This document shows positions 7,984-16,204 of a stretch of DNA of 64,000 bases, one piece after another; position 1 is the stretch's first letter, and every line of letters begins with the position of its first letter. The position numbers and the translations under genes were made by a program. The notes under the pieces are model-generated. The model did no database searches, was not told where the DNA came from, and worked only from the letters and a program-made list of their open reading frames with translations. The stretch spans positions 20,969 through 84,968 of the forward strand of contig DEJF01000017.1 of the NCBI GenBank assembly GCA_002353225.1, read 5' to 3'. Source of the DNA: Prevotella sp. UBA2755. GTDB taxonomy: Bacteria; Bacteroidota; Bacteroidia; Bacteroidales; Bacteroidaceae.

Positions 7984-9759
7984 TCACGCTTCCCCCTGTC
8001 TGAAGAGGTGGGTGAAGTGCTTGGAATAGAGTTCTGAGAGTCCTTGACGATTGTCGATAGCCTCACCGACTACCAGCATGGTCGTAAGGGTGAGGTTGTT
8101 GTCATGAACAATCTTAGAGAGGTCTTTCAAGACACCACGATATATCTTCTGGTCCTTCCATGTCAGGTGGTAGCAGGCGGCAACAGGGGTGTCCTCCGGG
8201 TATTCCATCAGCAATTCACGTTGTACGTCATCCACAATAGCGGCACTCAGGAAGATACACATGGTCGACTGGCTCTTGGCGAGCAGATGCAGTTGTTCTT
8301 TCTCCGGCATGGGCGTACGTCCCTCACCACGAGTCAGGATGATGGTCTGAGTGCGCTCAGGGATCGTGAACTGACTGCGCAGTTCGGCGGCAGCGGCAAG
8401 GAAGGAGGAGATACCCGGGGTGATATGATAGTCCATCCCCTCACGATCGAAGAAAGCCATCTGTTCTTGGATAGCACCAAAGATACAAGGGTCACCTGTA
8501 TGCAGACGGACGATGAAATGTCCTTTGTCGTAATGCTCCTTCATCAACGCACATTGCTCCTCCAAGTTCATATTGGCAGAGGAGCGAACCACAGCACCCG
8601 GCTTATGACAATCAGTCAGTTCGCGAGGTACGAGACTGCCTGCATACAAGATCAGGTCGGCACGTTCCAGCATCTTCCGTCCACGCACACTGATTAAGTC
8701 GGGGTCACCAGGTCCTGCACCCACGATCTCGATATGTCCCTTCTTCTCCCTCAGATGATGATAATCGATGGCAAGGGCAGCCGTCCAGTTTTTGCCTTTC
8801 ACCTTAGGCATGATGAGTTTGCCATGGTTAGAACCAAGGATAGCGGCAGCCTCGCAGACACTGGGTGTCCCCACATGCTTCTTGACAATCTCGCTGGGAT
8901 GAGGAACGTCGACCTTTGCCAACTCCTCAGCGGTAAAGAACAATACCTCCTCCCCATAATCGTCCTCTAAGACTTCGATAAACTCCTCATCCTCTTTCAC
9001 GTCGATAGTACAGTAACGATGGGAGCAGGGCAAGATACCCCGATCGGCAAACGCTTGGTCTATCTCTTCATAGATACACTCGTAATCGTCGGGGTGATTA
9101 GCAAGTCCGAACCCTATCGTACCCACCATCGGAACATATTGGAGAGAGAGCATCTCGTCAGATGCATAGCGGATAAAGGGAGATACGATAATCACCAACT
9201 TGAACTTCCTCGGGTCAGCCTCACTGATGTCGTTGATGATGGTGACATGGTCGGGGAGGGTGCTCTCCAGATAGTTCGTACCCTCGTCACGCACCTCTAA
9301 TAATAAGGCGGTAGGTTGGCGATTGACGAAAGCGTAGATACAGTCGTTCATGTCGTCATCAGTGGCAAGAGGCCAGTCAAAACGTTGTTCGAGCGTGTCG
9401 AGTGCCCATAGTCCGGCATTGTCACTCTGAGTGGTGATGACCGGGCTTGTCCCCAAGGCTCCAGATATCTGCTGCGTGAGGTCGTTAGCACCACCGATAT
9501 GTCCAGACAATACAGATACCACATGCTTGCCGAAGGTGTCTACACAGACCACGGCAGGATCTTCGTGCTTGTCTTGTATATAGGGAGCAATGGTGCGTAC
9601 ACAGATACCCATCGCACCTATGAACACAAAAGCATCATACTTCTTCCATTGCTTGCCAACGTCTGTACGGTCTATGACTTTGGCTCGTAATTCTCTTTGA
9701 AGGATATCGGCTACCTCCTGTCCTGCGTCACTAATCTGGATAATCGCTATTTTCTGCAT
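7984..9759 (-). CDS. cbiGF: Fused cobalt-precorrin-5A hydrolase (CbiG) and cobalt-precorrin-4 C11-methyltransferase (CbiF)
   Basis: A 591-residue bifunctional enzyme. Residues 1 to about 340 are CbiG, which opens the delta-lactone of cobalt-precorrin-5A; the motifs FIGAMGICVRTIAPY and VVSVLSGHIGGANDLT are characteristic. From about 345 a tetrapyrrole methylase domain begins with IEIVGAGPGDPDLISVRG and continues with ADLILYAGSLVP and LHTGDPCIFGAIQEQ, the signature of CbiF/CobM, which adds the C11 methyl from S-adenosylmethionine. CbiF acts directly before CbiG, so the fusion joins successive steps. It is the last gene of the cbi operon and overlaps cbiET by 13 bases. Confidence 0.95.
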   Translation of the reverse strand: MQKIAIIQISDAGQEVADILQRELRAKVIDRTDVGKQWKKYDAFVFIGAMGICVRTIAPYIQDKHEDPAVVCVDTFGKHVVSVLSGHIGGANDLTQQISGALGTSPVITTQSDNAGLWALDTLEQRFDWPLATDDDMNDCIYAFVNRQPTALLLEVRDEGTNYLESTLPDHVTIINDISEADPRKFKLVIIVSPFIRYASDEMLSLQYVPMVGTIGFGLANHPDDYECIYEEIDQAFADRGILPCSHRYCTIDVKEDEEFIEVLEDDYGEEVLFFTAEELAKVDVPHPSEIVKKHVGTPSVCEAAAILGSNHGKLIMPKVKGKNWTAALAIDYHHLREKKGHIEIVGAGPGDPDLISVRGRKMLERADLILYAGSLVPRELTDCHKPGAVVRSSANMNLEEQCALMKEHYDKGHFIVRLHTGDPCIFGAIQEQMAFFDREGMDYHITPGISSFLAAAAELRSQFTIPERTQTIILTRGEGRTPMPEKEQLHLLAKSQSTMCIFLSAAIVDDVQRELLMEYPEDTPVAACYHLTWKDQKIYRGVLKDLSKIVHDNNLTLTTMLVVGEAIDNRQGLSELYSKHFTHLFRQGEA

Positions 9760-11015
9760 TTTAGAATTGTTATAGGGTGATTGTCATTCAGTTGTATTCT
9801 AATAGGTGGTTCTTGCCTGAGACCTAAAGCCGCACAAGCCTCGTCCCATAGTTGATGACTGTCTGTCGTCACTTTGGGAGCGATGACACTATTCATCACG
9901 ATACATCCGTCATCAGCAAGAACATCCACTACTTTCGCCATGATCTCCTTCAATTTACCCCCATGTCCCCCAATGAAGACGGCATCGGGGCGCGTTTTGT
10001 CTGTTGTCATGACATGACAACAGACAGCACAGAAATCACCCATGTGGATGTTGATACCTGGGGCACCGAAGCGTCGCATGTTCTCTTGTATGATAGCCTC
10101 GCACTCAGGACGAATCTCAAAGGCATCGATGTGCAGATGGGGGAACTGCAGGCGAGCCTCGATGGAGATGCTGCCTGTGCAGAAACCAATATCCCATAAT
10201 GTATGATGGTGGGGTAGGTCGAGCGCTTGTAAGGTCAACAAACGAATCGGCATCTTGGTGATCATCTTCTCTCTGCCGTCAAGGAGGGTGAAGGAATGGT
10301 CGGGGATGCCGAAGGGGGGGGTTGGGAGTTGAGAGGTGAGAGTTGAGAGTTGAGAGTTGGGAGTTGAGATTATTAAGCAGTTGGGTTGTGTGAAATCGTG
10401 ATGGGTGGCTTCGTCAAGGGAGAGGGTTGTCACTTTCTCCTTGTCGGGATTACCTAAATGCTCGCCTACATACATCTGGTATTGTGTATAGCCATAGTCT
10501 AACATGCGTTGGGCTATCGTGGCTGGGGTGTGCTCTTTGTCTGTCAATACCCCCATCTTAGGTGTCCGTTCAATCAGAGCACGGTCGAACTCCTGCCATG
10601 GTCTGCCTGTCAGGGAGACGATACGCATATCGTGATAGGGCATCAGCAGGCGATGGGCAAGGAGTTGCAAGGAGTTGAAAGTAGGGTAGACCACCACCTC
10701 TGCCTCTGGCATCTTCCGTTGGATGGTGTTGGCAAAACCGAAGAACAACGGATCACCACTGGCGAAAACGACGATGGAAGAATTGAAGGATGGAAGAGTT
10801 GAAGGATTGAAAAATTGAAGTTTATATTGCTCGAAGACGGCATCAAGGGGGACGGTGATGTCAATCCATTGGGCATCAGCAGGCAGGTATGGAGCGACAA
10901 TCTCATGATGTCGCTTACCACCAGAGAACACCTTCCCGCTCTTGATAATCTCCATCACTTCTGGAGGAAAGAACGGTGTCGGGTTGTCAGATATGCCAAT
11001 AACAATAAACTTCAT
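9747..11015 (-). CDS. cbiET: Fused cobalt-precorrin-7 C5-methyltransferase (CbiE) and cobalt-precorrin-6B C15-methyltransferase/decarboxylase (CbiT)
   Basis: A 422-residue CbiE-CbiT (CobL-type) enzyme. The CbiE part (about 1-205) has GISDNPTPFFPPEV, VFSGGKRHHEIV, VVFASGDPLFFGFA and LTGRPWQEFDRALIERTPK. The CbiT part (from about 235) is a Rossmann methyltransferase with LWDIGFCTGSISIEA, AFEIRPECEAIIQ and DAVFIGGHGGKL. Two stretches look inserted. Residues about 66-80 (NPSTLPSFNSS) precede the conserved ASGDP motif. Residues about 216-233 (NSQLSTLTSQLPTPP) form the interdomain linker. Both are encoded by 7-8-base tandem repeats, and the second adjoins a run of eight G. The start codon itself lies in a third small repeat. 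Confidence 0.94.
   Translation of the reverse strand: MKFIVIGISDNPTPFFPPEVMEIIKSGKVFSGGKRHHEIVAPYLPADAQWIDITVPLDAVFEQYKLQFFNPSTLPSFNSSIVVFASGDPLFFGFANTIQRKMPEAEVVVYPTFNSLQLLAHRLLMPYHDMRIVSLTGRPWQEFDRALIERTPKMGVLTDKEHTPATIAQRMLDYGYTQYQMYVGEHLGNPDKEKVTTLSLDEATHHDFTQPNCLIISTPNSQLSTLTSQLPTPPFGIPDHSFTLLDGREKMITKMPIRLLTLQALDLPHHHTLWDIGFCTGSISIEARLQFPHLHIDAFEIRPECEAIIQENMRRFGAPGINIHMGDFCAVCCHVMTTDKTRPDAVFIGGHGGKLKEIMAKVVDVLADDGCIVMNSVIAPKVTTDSHQLWDEACAALGLRQEPPIRIQLNDNHPITILKCRK
10314..10369. repeat. G8 tract plus 7-base tandem repeat (7 units) in the CbiE-CbiT linker
   Basis: Eight G in a row at 10314-10321, then seven units of GTTGAGA or one-base variants (GTTGGGA, GGTGAGA) at 10321-10369. On the coding strand the unit is TCTCAAC and encodes the NSQLSTL heptapeptide period. 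Both tracts have unit lengths that shift the frame when they change. Confidence 0.93.
10776..10820. repeat. 8-base degenerate tandem repeat in the CbiE domain
   Basis: About five units of the form RRATTGAA (GAATTGAA, GGATGGAA, GAGTTGAA, GGATTGAA, AAATTGAA). Translated, it gives the FNPSTLPS/FNSS stretch just before the conserved ASGDPLF motif. Confidence 0.8.
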
Positions 11016-11037
11016 TCTTCAACTCTTCAATTCTTCA
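11014..11037. repeat. 8-base tandem repeat across the cbiET start codon
   Basis: Three units: ATTCTTCA, ACTCTTCA, ATTCTTCA. They fill the short gap between the cbiH-cbiC stop (11035) and the cbiET start; two bases of the start codon belong to the first unit. A change of one unit would alter the intergenic spacing. Confidence 0.85.
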
Positions 11038-12435
11038 CAAGTCCCTTCCTGGTTTTAGTTGTTCCGCATCATCAAAACAAAGGATGGCATTACAGAGGGT
11101 GGCAGCAAGATTACTGCCCCCCTTGCGCCCTTCCACGATGATTTTAGGAATATCCTTGAACGGCTTCACCATGTGTTTCGACTCACAGACATGGACGAAA
11201 CCGACAGGTGCCGCAATGATACCGGCAGGATGTGCCTTGCCTTTGCGTATCAACTCACAGAGTTCCATCAATGCCGTAGGAGCATTGCCAAAAGCGAAGA
11301 GCGCGTCAGGATGCTCCTCCACCGCAAGACGGATGCCGGCCTGTGTACGGGTAATCCCCTCAGAGGCAGCCATCTCTGCCACCCGTGGGTCTTGCAGATA
11401 ACACTTCGCATCGACACCCAACCGTTGCAGTGCTCCTTTCCGAATACCGCTGGTCACCATGGTGACATCCGTGATAATCGTTTTTAAAGTACCATCCTTT
11501 ACCTTATGATATAACGTCTCTACCGCTCCGTCGTCCGTATAGAGAATCTTCTCCATCTCAAAGTCGGCAGTGGTATGGATAGCATGCAGTAAAGCCCATT
11601 TATGGTCGAGGGGAATCTCCTTGTTTTGTAACTCCGACTCAATCCGTCGGAAACTCTGAATCATAATCTGCTGTCCTGGTTTCAAATCGTCAGAAGCATC
11701 CTCCCGATAATATCCTCGGGGTGTGATGATCTTCCCTTCATCGATATACGATTGCGAATTACCGATAAGGATGACCGTAAACATATCCACGTCCTCCGGG
11801 TTGAAGTCACGAAGGGTCGTCACCTTCACCTCCTGTTCTGGTCTGCCTGCCTGACGGACATAGCCTACAGGGGTCTCACCGCTACGCTCTTGCAGGAAGA
11901 GTTCCTGCAAACGGTATAACTGCCAGTAGCGTCCATGACTCTTGGGATTGTAGATGGCTGTGACGAAATCCCCAACAGCGGCAGCACGGATGCGACGCTC
12001 TATCGTTTCCCATGGTGTCATTAAGTCGCTGAGGGAGATGACACACAGGTCGTGTCCGATGGGTGCACCCAATAAGGAGGCTGCTTTCTGGAAGGCGGAG
12101 ATACCAGGAAGGGAACAAATCTCGATATCGGCATCACGCTCTTTGCGCATCTCATAGATGAGAGGTGTCATGCCATAGATACCAGCGTCCCCAGAGGAGA
12201 TCACCACCACCGTCTTACCCTGCTCTGCCAAGTCGAAAGCCTGTTCAGCACGTTGGCGCTCTTTCTTCATCCCCGTGTCGATACACGTGCAGTCTGGTCG
12301 GAGGAAAGGTCTCACGAATTGGAAGTAGTATTGGTAGCCAACCACCACATCAGCCTCACTGACCGCCTCTTGGACGGCATAGGTCATGTCCCCTGTATTA
12401 CCAGGACCGATTCCTACTATGATGATCTTCTTCAT
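11035..12435 (-). CDS. cbiHC: Fused precorrin-3B C17-methyltransferase (CbiH/CobJ) and precorrin-8X methylmutase (CbiC/CobH)
   Basis: A 466-residue bifunctional enzyme. Residues 1 to about 245 are a tetrapyrrole methylase: IIIVGIGPGNTGDMTYA, VVVISSGDAGIYGM, ICSLPGISAFQKAASLLGAP and TAIYNPKSHGR are CbiH/CobJ signatures (ring contraction and C17 methylation). From about residue 255 the CbiC part contains TTADFEM, ITDVTMVTSGIRKGAL, FGNAPTALMELCELI and PVGFVHVCESKH. The His in the last motif fits the catalytic His of the methylmutase that moves the C11 methyl to C12. It lies 13 bases after cbiP and 19 bases before cbiET in the same operon. Confidence 0.95.
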   Translation of the reverse strand: MKKIIIVGIGPGNTGDMTYAVQEAVSEADVVVGYQYYFQFVRPFLRPDCTCIDTGMKKERQRAEQAFDLAEQGKTVVVISSGDAGIYGMTPLIYEMRKERDADIEICSLPGISAFQKAASLLGAPIGHDLCVISLSDLMTPWETIERRIRAAAVGDFVTAIYNPKSHGRYWQLYRLQELFLQERSGETPVGYVRQAGRPEQEVKVTTLRDFNPEDVDMFTVILIGNSQSYIDEGKIITPRGYYREDASDDLKPGQQIMIQSFRRIESELQNKEIPLDHKWALLHAIHTTADFEMEKILYTDDGAVETLYHKVKDGTLKTIITDVTMVTSGIRKGALQRLGVDAKCYLQDPRVAEMAASEGITRTQAGIRLAVEEHPDALFAFGNAPTALMELCELIRKGKAHPAGIIAAPVGFVHVCESKHMVKPFKDIPKIIVEGRKGGSNLAATLCNAILCFDDAEQLKPGRDL

Positions 12436-12448
12436 TTCTACTCTACAG

Positions 12449-13918
12449 TTATTTGTTCGTGCTTAATAGTTCATATACTTTGTCTACATTCACATACTTG
12501 CGGATATGTGCTGCCAAGCGATTGTATTGCTCTTCCTTGAAGGCATGGTAGTCAAAAGGTCTGTTGTTCTCTGCGAGTCTGTCAGTAAAGGGTTGCAGCA
12601 GTGCGTCAATGAAAGCGGTATTGTCGAGAATACCATGAACATAGGTGCCCATACAATGGTCATCCACCTTATAGCCGTCCTCCGTACCATTATGCAGATG
12701 CAACAGGGGAGACGGTTTCTCCAACGGGGTAGTCGTACCTTGGTGAATCTCATAGCCTTGTCCGAACTCACAGGTCACTTGCCGGGTTTTCTTTTCACCG
12801 TCAATAATAGTCGTGACAGGCAAGAGTCCCAGTCCGGGAATACGCTCGATGTCACCTTCCGTGTGGTGGGGGTCACAGACCTCACGCCCCATCATCTGAT
12901 AACCTCCACAGATGCCAAGGATGGTGGCGCCGCGGCGACGTGCCTTCACAACCGCTTCCGCCAATCCATTACGCCGCAGATGATACAGGTCATCTATGGT
13001 TGACTTGGAGCCGGGCAGGATGACTATGTCCGCGTCTTCGATATCGGATGCATTGCTGGCATAATAGAGATGTATTCGCGGGTCATGCTCTAACACGTCG
13101 AAGTCGGTGAAGTTACTCATGTGGCGGAGAAGTACTACGGCACAGTTAAGTGTAGCACTTTGAGCGTAATGGGCTTTATGCTCCAATGACACGCTGTCCT
13201 CTTCCTCTATATGGATATCAGTGAAGTAGGGGATAACACCCAGAACAGGAATATGACAGAGGTCCTCGATGATTTGAATACCTTCTTTAAAGAGTTGGAT
13301 GTCACCACGGAACTTGTTGATAATGATACCCTTTATGTGTTTTCTTTCTTCCTCTGTGAGAAGCATGATACTGCCGTAGACACTGGCAAAGACACCACCT
13401 CTGTCTATGTCGGCTACAAGGATGACATCAGCACCAGCGTACATCGCCATTGACATGTTCACCAGATCAACATGACGGAGATTTATCTCGGAAATGCTAC
13501 CGGCACCTTCCATGACGACAGGGCTATACTGGGCTGCAAGTCGGTCAAAAGCCTCGTGAACGGCAATACGTAGGCGATCCCTTCCTTCATTGCGGAAATA
13601 ACTACCTGCCGACTGGTTGCCGACGGGCTTGCCGTTCAGTACCACTTGGGAGGTGTGGTCGGATTGGGGCTTCAACAGGATAGGGTTCATATCCGTATGA
13701 CAGGGGATTCCTGCCGCCTCAGCCTGTACTGCCTGTGCACGTCCGATCTCCAGTCCTTCAGGAGTGGCATAGGAGTTGAGGGACATATTCTGTGCCTTGA
13801 AAGGTGCAGGGTGATAGCCGTCTTGTAGAAAGATACGACAGAAACCTGCGGCAATCACACTCTTGCCGACATCACTTCCCGTACCTACGAACATCAACGG
13901 ATGTAATCTCTTGCTCAT
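12449..13918 (-). CDS. cbiP: Cobyric acid synthase, glutamine-hydrolysing
   Basis: A 489-residue CbiP/CobQ that amidates four carboxylates of adenosylcobyrinic acid a,c-diamide using ATP and glutamine. The N-terminal ATPase domain begins FVGTGSDVGKS (P-loop, residues 10-20) and continues with KAQNMSLNSYATPEGLEIGR. The C-terminal glutaminase domain shows the nucleophile in ILGICGGYQMMG and a His in GTYVHGILDN. Length is normal for the family. The start ATG overlaps the stop of the cbiA C-terminal frame (ATGA). Confidence 0.96.
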   Translation of the reverse strand: MSKRLHPLMFVGTGSDVGKSVIAAGFCRIFLQDGYHPAPFKAQNMSLNSYATPEGLEIGRAQAVQAEAAGIPCHTDMNPILLKPQSDHTSQVVLNGKPVGNQSAGSYFRNEGRDRLRIAVHEAFDRLAAQYSPVVMEGAGSISEINLRHVDLVNMSMAMYAGADVILVADIDRGGVFASVYGSIMLLTEEERKHIKGIIINKFRGDIQLFKEGIQIIEDLCHIPVLGVIPYFTDIHIEEEDSVSLEHKAHYAQSATLNCAVVLLRHMSNFTDFDVLEHDPRIHLYYASNASDIEDADIVILPGSKSTIDDLYHLRRNGLAEAVVKARRRGATILGICGGYQMMGREVCDPHHTEGDIERIPGLGLLPVTTIIDGEKKTRQVTCEFGQGYEIHQGTTTPLEKPSPLLHLHNGTEDGYKVDDHCMGTYVHGILDNTAFIDALLQPFTDRLAENNRPFDYHAFKEEQYNRLAAHIRKYVNVDKVYELLSTNK

Positions 13919-14478
13919 CGCTCAATTAAATATAGATGCGTATAACTTGCCAATACATTCTTATATCTCAAGACTGGTGTGTCAACAGGATTGCCTTTGG
14001 CATCATATACCTGTGTGACACTCTTGGGAATAGTCCCCAGGAATTGGGTGTAGTGGAACTCGTGTCCTCTGTATTCTTTACCGTCCAGCATAAAGCGCCG
14101 GTAACCTAAAGATAGTTTACGGTCAGCCTTCTTAGCGGTAATCTGATAAGGTAACACACCACACATCGGATACTCGCCGTCGTCTGTCACGATGGACTTA
14201 CAGAGATACATCATCCCTCCACATTCGGCGATGATATGTCCGCCACGCTCAGCATATTCCTTGATAACCTGACGGGTCGTCTCCGCCTTGACCAAGGCTT
14301 CCAGATGCTTCTCAGGATATCCACCTGGCAAATACAACAAGTCTATCCCTTCCAGATTCGGTACCTCCGTTTCCGGGTCGAAGAACATGACCTGTTGGAA
14401 GGAGTCGATAACCTCTTGGTAGAGAAAAGAGAACGACTCTCTGTTTCGTGCTATCAGAACGTTAATAGTCTCTTCCAT
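13915..14478 (-). pseudogene. cbiA: Cobyrinic acid a,c-diamide synthase, C-terminal glutaminase part (frame 2 of split cbiA)
   Basis: This frame encodes the type-1 glutaminase half of CbiA: VLIARNRESFSFLYQEVID at the domain start, LLYLPGGYPEKH, the Cys nucleophile in IIAECGGMMYLC and a His in YRGHEFHYTQF. It starts at ATG 14478, 24 bases before the upstream frame stops at 14454. It could be a separate coupled polypeptide, the result of programmed frameshifting, or the broken half of a one-base indel. CbiA is normally one protein of about 430-460 residues; the two halves add to about that length with no domain missing. I mark it as split and do not claim loss of function. Confidence 0.8.
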
Positions 14479-15107
14479 CTTACTTTCTCTTCCAATAAAT
14501 CCACTAACTCCTGAATACCACCTATCTCGCTATAGTCCAGTCCTAAATAACGGGAACCTTGTTCGAGGGATGCTTTCTTAGGTAGATAACCAAGGCACTC
14601 CACTCCCTGTTCCTCGCAAACCTCCTGCAACATTCTGAAATGTTTCTCTGTTCCTACCTTATTAAATATAACACCCAGGAAACGGATGTCTTGGCGGAAG
14701 TGGAGAAAACCAGCCAACAGCGCTGCAGTAGAATAGGCGGCCGATTTTGCGTCAACCACAAGAACGATGGGGATGTCCAGCAGACTGGCTATCTCGGCAG
14801 AAGACCCCTTGTCCTTGTCATAACCGTCAAAGAGCCCCATCATTCCCTCAACGATACACACATCAGCATCTTCACCATATCGCTCAAAGAGTTCACGGAC
14901 ATGTCCTTGCGTTGCCATAAATGTATCGAGGTTGACAGAAGGTCTCCCGTGAATGCTCGCATGAAACTTTGTGTCAATATAATCGGGACCGCACTTAAAA
15001 GGCTGAATACGATAACCCTTTCGTGTTAACAATTCCATCAGTCCTCGTGCAATCGTTGTCTTGCCCGAGCCACTATGTGGGGCTGCTATCATGAAAGCGT
15101 TCTTCAT
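14454..15107 (-). pseudogene. cbiA: Cobyrinic acid a,c-diamide synthase, N-terminal ATPase part (frame 1 of split cbiA)
   Basis: Residues 1-217 form the dethiobiotin-synthetase-like ATPase half of CbiA: IAAPHSGSGKTTIARGLME (P-loop near residue 10-18), FKCGPDYIDTKFH and CIVEGMMGLFDGYD. CbiA amidates the a and c side chains of cobyrinate. I start at ATG 15107 because the upstream in-frame ATG at 15170 would place the promoter inside the gene, and MKNAFMIAAPHSG is the usual CbiA start. The frame ends RWKRLLTF-stop, immediately where the glutaminase half begins in the next frame. It is the first gene of the cbi operon. Confidence 0.85.
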
Positions 15108-15111
15108 GCTG

Positions 15112-15143
15112 CAAAGATACATACTTTTTGTCTTATTTGGCAA
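15112..15143 (-). promoter_or_regulatory. Promoter of the cbiA-cbiP-cbiHC-cbiET-cbiGF operon
   Basis: On the minus strand TTG (15143-15141), 21 bases, then TATCTTTG (15119-15112). Four bases (CAGC) separate the -7 box from ATG 15107, so the mRNA should be leaderless. No B12-box or riboswitch lies upstream. Confidence 0.65.
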
Positions 15144-15161
15144 TAAGGTAGCAACTTTTTC

Positions 15162-15189
15162 ACTTTTCATTTTTCATTTATCATTTTAT
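15162..15189. repeat. 7-base AT-rich tandem repeat between the cbi operon and the TraX gene
   Basis: Four units: ACTTTTC, ATTTTTC, ATTTATC, ATTTTAT. It lies in the divergent intergenic region just upstream of the weak -7 box TACCTTCG (15194-15201) of the TraX-like gene. Confidence 0.7.
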
Positions 15190-15229
15190 TTCGTACCTTC
15201 GCAAGCGTTAAATAACAGAAAGTACGTTT

Positions 15230-15925
15230 ATGAATAGAATCCTTAGTGGCAGCAGCCTGAAGATGATAGCAGTGATTACAATGGCAATTGATCATATCGC
15301 GTCTCACTTCCTTCGTTATCATGAGGTGTTTATGACCCCATTGTTGACGTATCACGGAAAGAGTCTGACCTATTATTTCCTGTTGCGTGCCATCGGGCGA
15401 CTGGCATTCCCTTTGTTCGCCTTTCTTATCGTTGAAGGATTCCTACATACTCGCAATAGGTGGAACTATGGTCGTAACCTCTTTATCTTCGCACTCATTT
15501 CTGAGATTCCATGGTTGTTGGTTCATGGAGGTACGTTACGACTGCTGGGGCATAATGTCATGTTCACGCTGTTATTAGGCTATCTGGGACTTTGTGTGTT
15601 GGAACGCTATCGCACTGATGTCCGAAAACTAACACTCTATCTGTTGGGGATGTTCGTCTTTTCAGTGATATTCCGGGCAGAATACAATGGCTCTGGTTTC
15701 GCCTTTATCCTTTTGTTATACACCCTACGGCAGCACAGACTTCTACAAGCAATCATTGGCAGTTGTATGTTACCTATGAAATGGGTGGCAGGTCTTGCCT
15801 TCATTCCTATTAATATGTACAACGGACAGCGTGGCTTCATCCGTGGCACGTTTGCCAAATATGCCTTCTACGCTTTCTATCCCCTTCACCTTTTAGTTAT
15901 TTACTATCTTAAAAACTTGTCGTAG
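15230..15925 (+). CDS. TraX-family integral membrane protein
   Basis: A 231-residue polytopic membrane protein with the TraX-family signature: LKMIAVITMAIDHIASHF at the start, LLRAIGRLAFPLFAFLIVEG in the middle, then FALISEIPWLLV and HNVMFTLLLGYLGL. TraX acetylates F-pilin in the F plasmid. Chromosomal TraX-like proteins are common in Bacteroidota and Firmicutes, and their substrates are unknown. No other conjugation gene is nearby, so a conjugative role is not supported here. It stands alone between the divergent cbi operon and the B12 riboswitch. Confidence 0.85.
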   Translation: MNRILSGSSLKMIAVITMAIDHIASHFLRYHEVFMTPLLTYHGKSLTYYFLLRAIGRLAFPLFAFLIVEGFLHTRNRWNYGRNLFIFALISEIPWLLVHGGTLRLLGHNVMFTLLLGYLGLCVLERYRTDVRKLTLYLLGMFVFSVIFRAEYNGSGFAFILLLYTLRQHRLLQAIIGSCMLPMKWVAGLAFIPINMYNGQRGFIRGTFAKYAFYAFYPLHLLVIYYLKNLS

Positions 15926-15945
15926 AAAAGAAAAAGTCCAAATAA

Positions 15946-15977
15946 TTTGGTGATTCATTCGATTTATACTAACTTTG
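15946..15977 (+). promoter_or_regulatory. Promoter of the riboswitch-btuB-cbiK transcript
   Basis: TTTG at 15946-15949, 20 bases, then TAACTTTG at 15970-15977. Transcription would begin a few bases before the first riboswitch stem. Confidence 0.7.
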
Positions 15978-15980
15978 CAA

Positions 15981-16149
15981 CCAGAAAAGGCAATCTGGTG
16001 GTTGATGCCGCCTGATGTAAGGGAATCTGGTGAGAGTCCAGAACTGTACCTGCAGCTGTAATCCTCATTGGATGGTTTGCTTGTATAACGCCACTGACAT
16101 ACGTCGGGAAGGTAAAGCAGACTGAGGAGAGTCAGAAGACCTGCCTATA
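15981..16149 (+). ncRNA. Cobalamin riboswitch
   Basis: The leader carries the hallmark parts of an adenosylcobalamin-type riboswitch. These are a GGGAA-TCTGGTGAGAGTCCAGAA hairpin segment at 16021-16043, followed by CTGTACCTGCAGCTGTAA, and the B12 box AGTCAGAAGACCTGCC ending at 16145. One base differs from the common B12 box form. ATG 16205 of the TonB receptor follows after about 55 bases, so the ligand would most likely shut off uptake-gene translation or transcription. I see no T-run terminator between box and gene, so translational control is likelier (inference). Confidence 0.95.
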
Positions 16150-16204
16150 TATATTTAAGGTACGCACGCACAGGAATATGCGAAGCGGAAATCAATAGGA
16201 GAAG

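Noticed and set aside
8044..8697. Plus-strand frame of 217 codons opposite cbiGF
   Set aside because: The minus strand encodes clear CbiF and CbiG motifs throughout; the plus-strand peptide is low-complexity-like with no signal or domain.
15108..15229. Second cobalamin riboswitch upstream of cbiA
   Set aside because: No B12 box or GGTGxGA-type core is present, and the promoter abuts the start codon.
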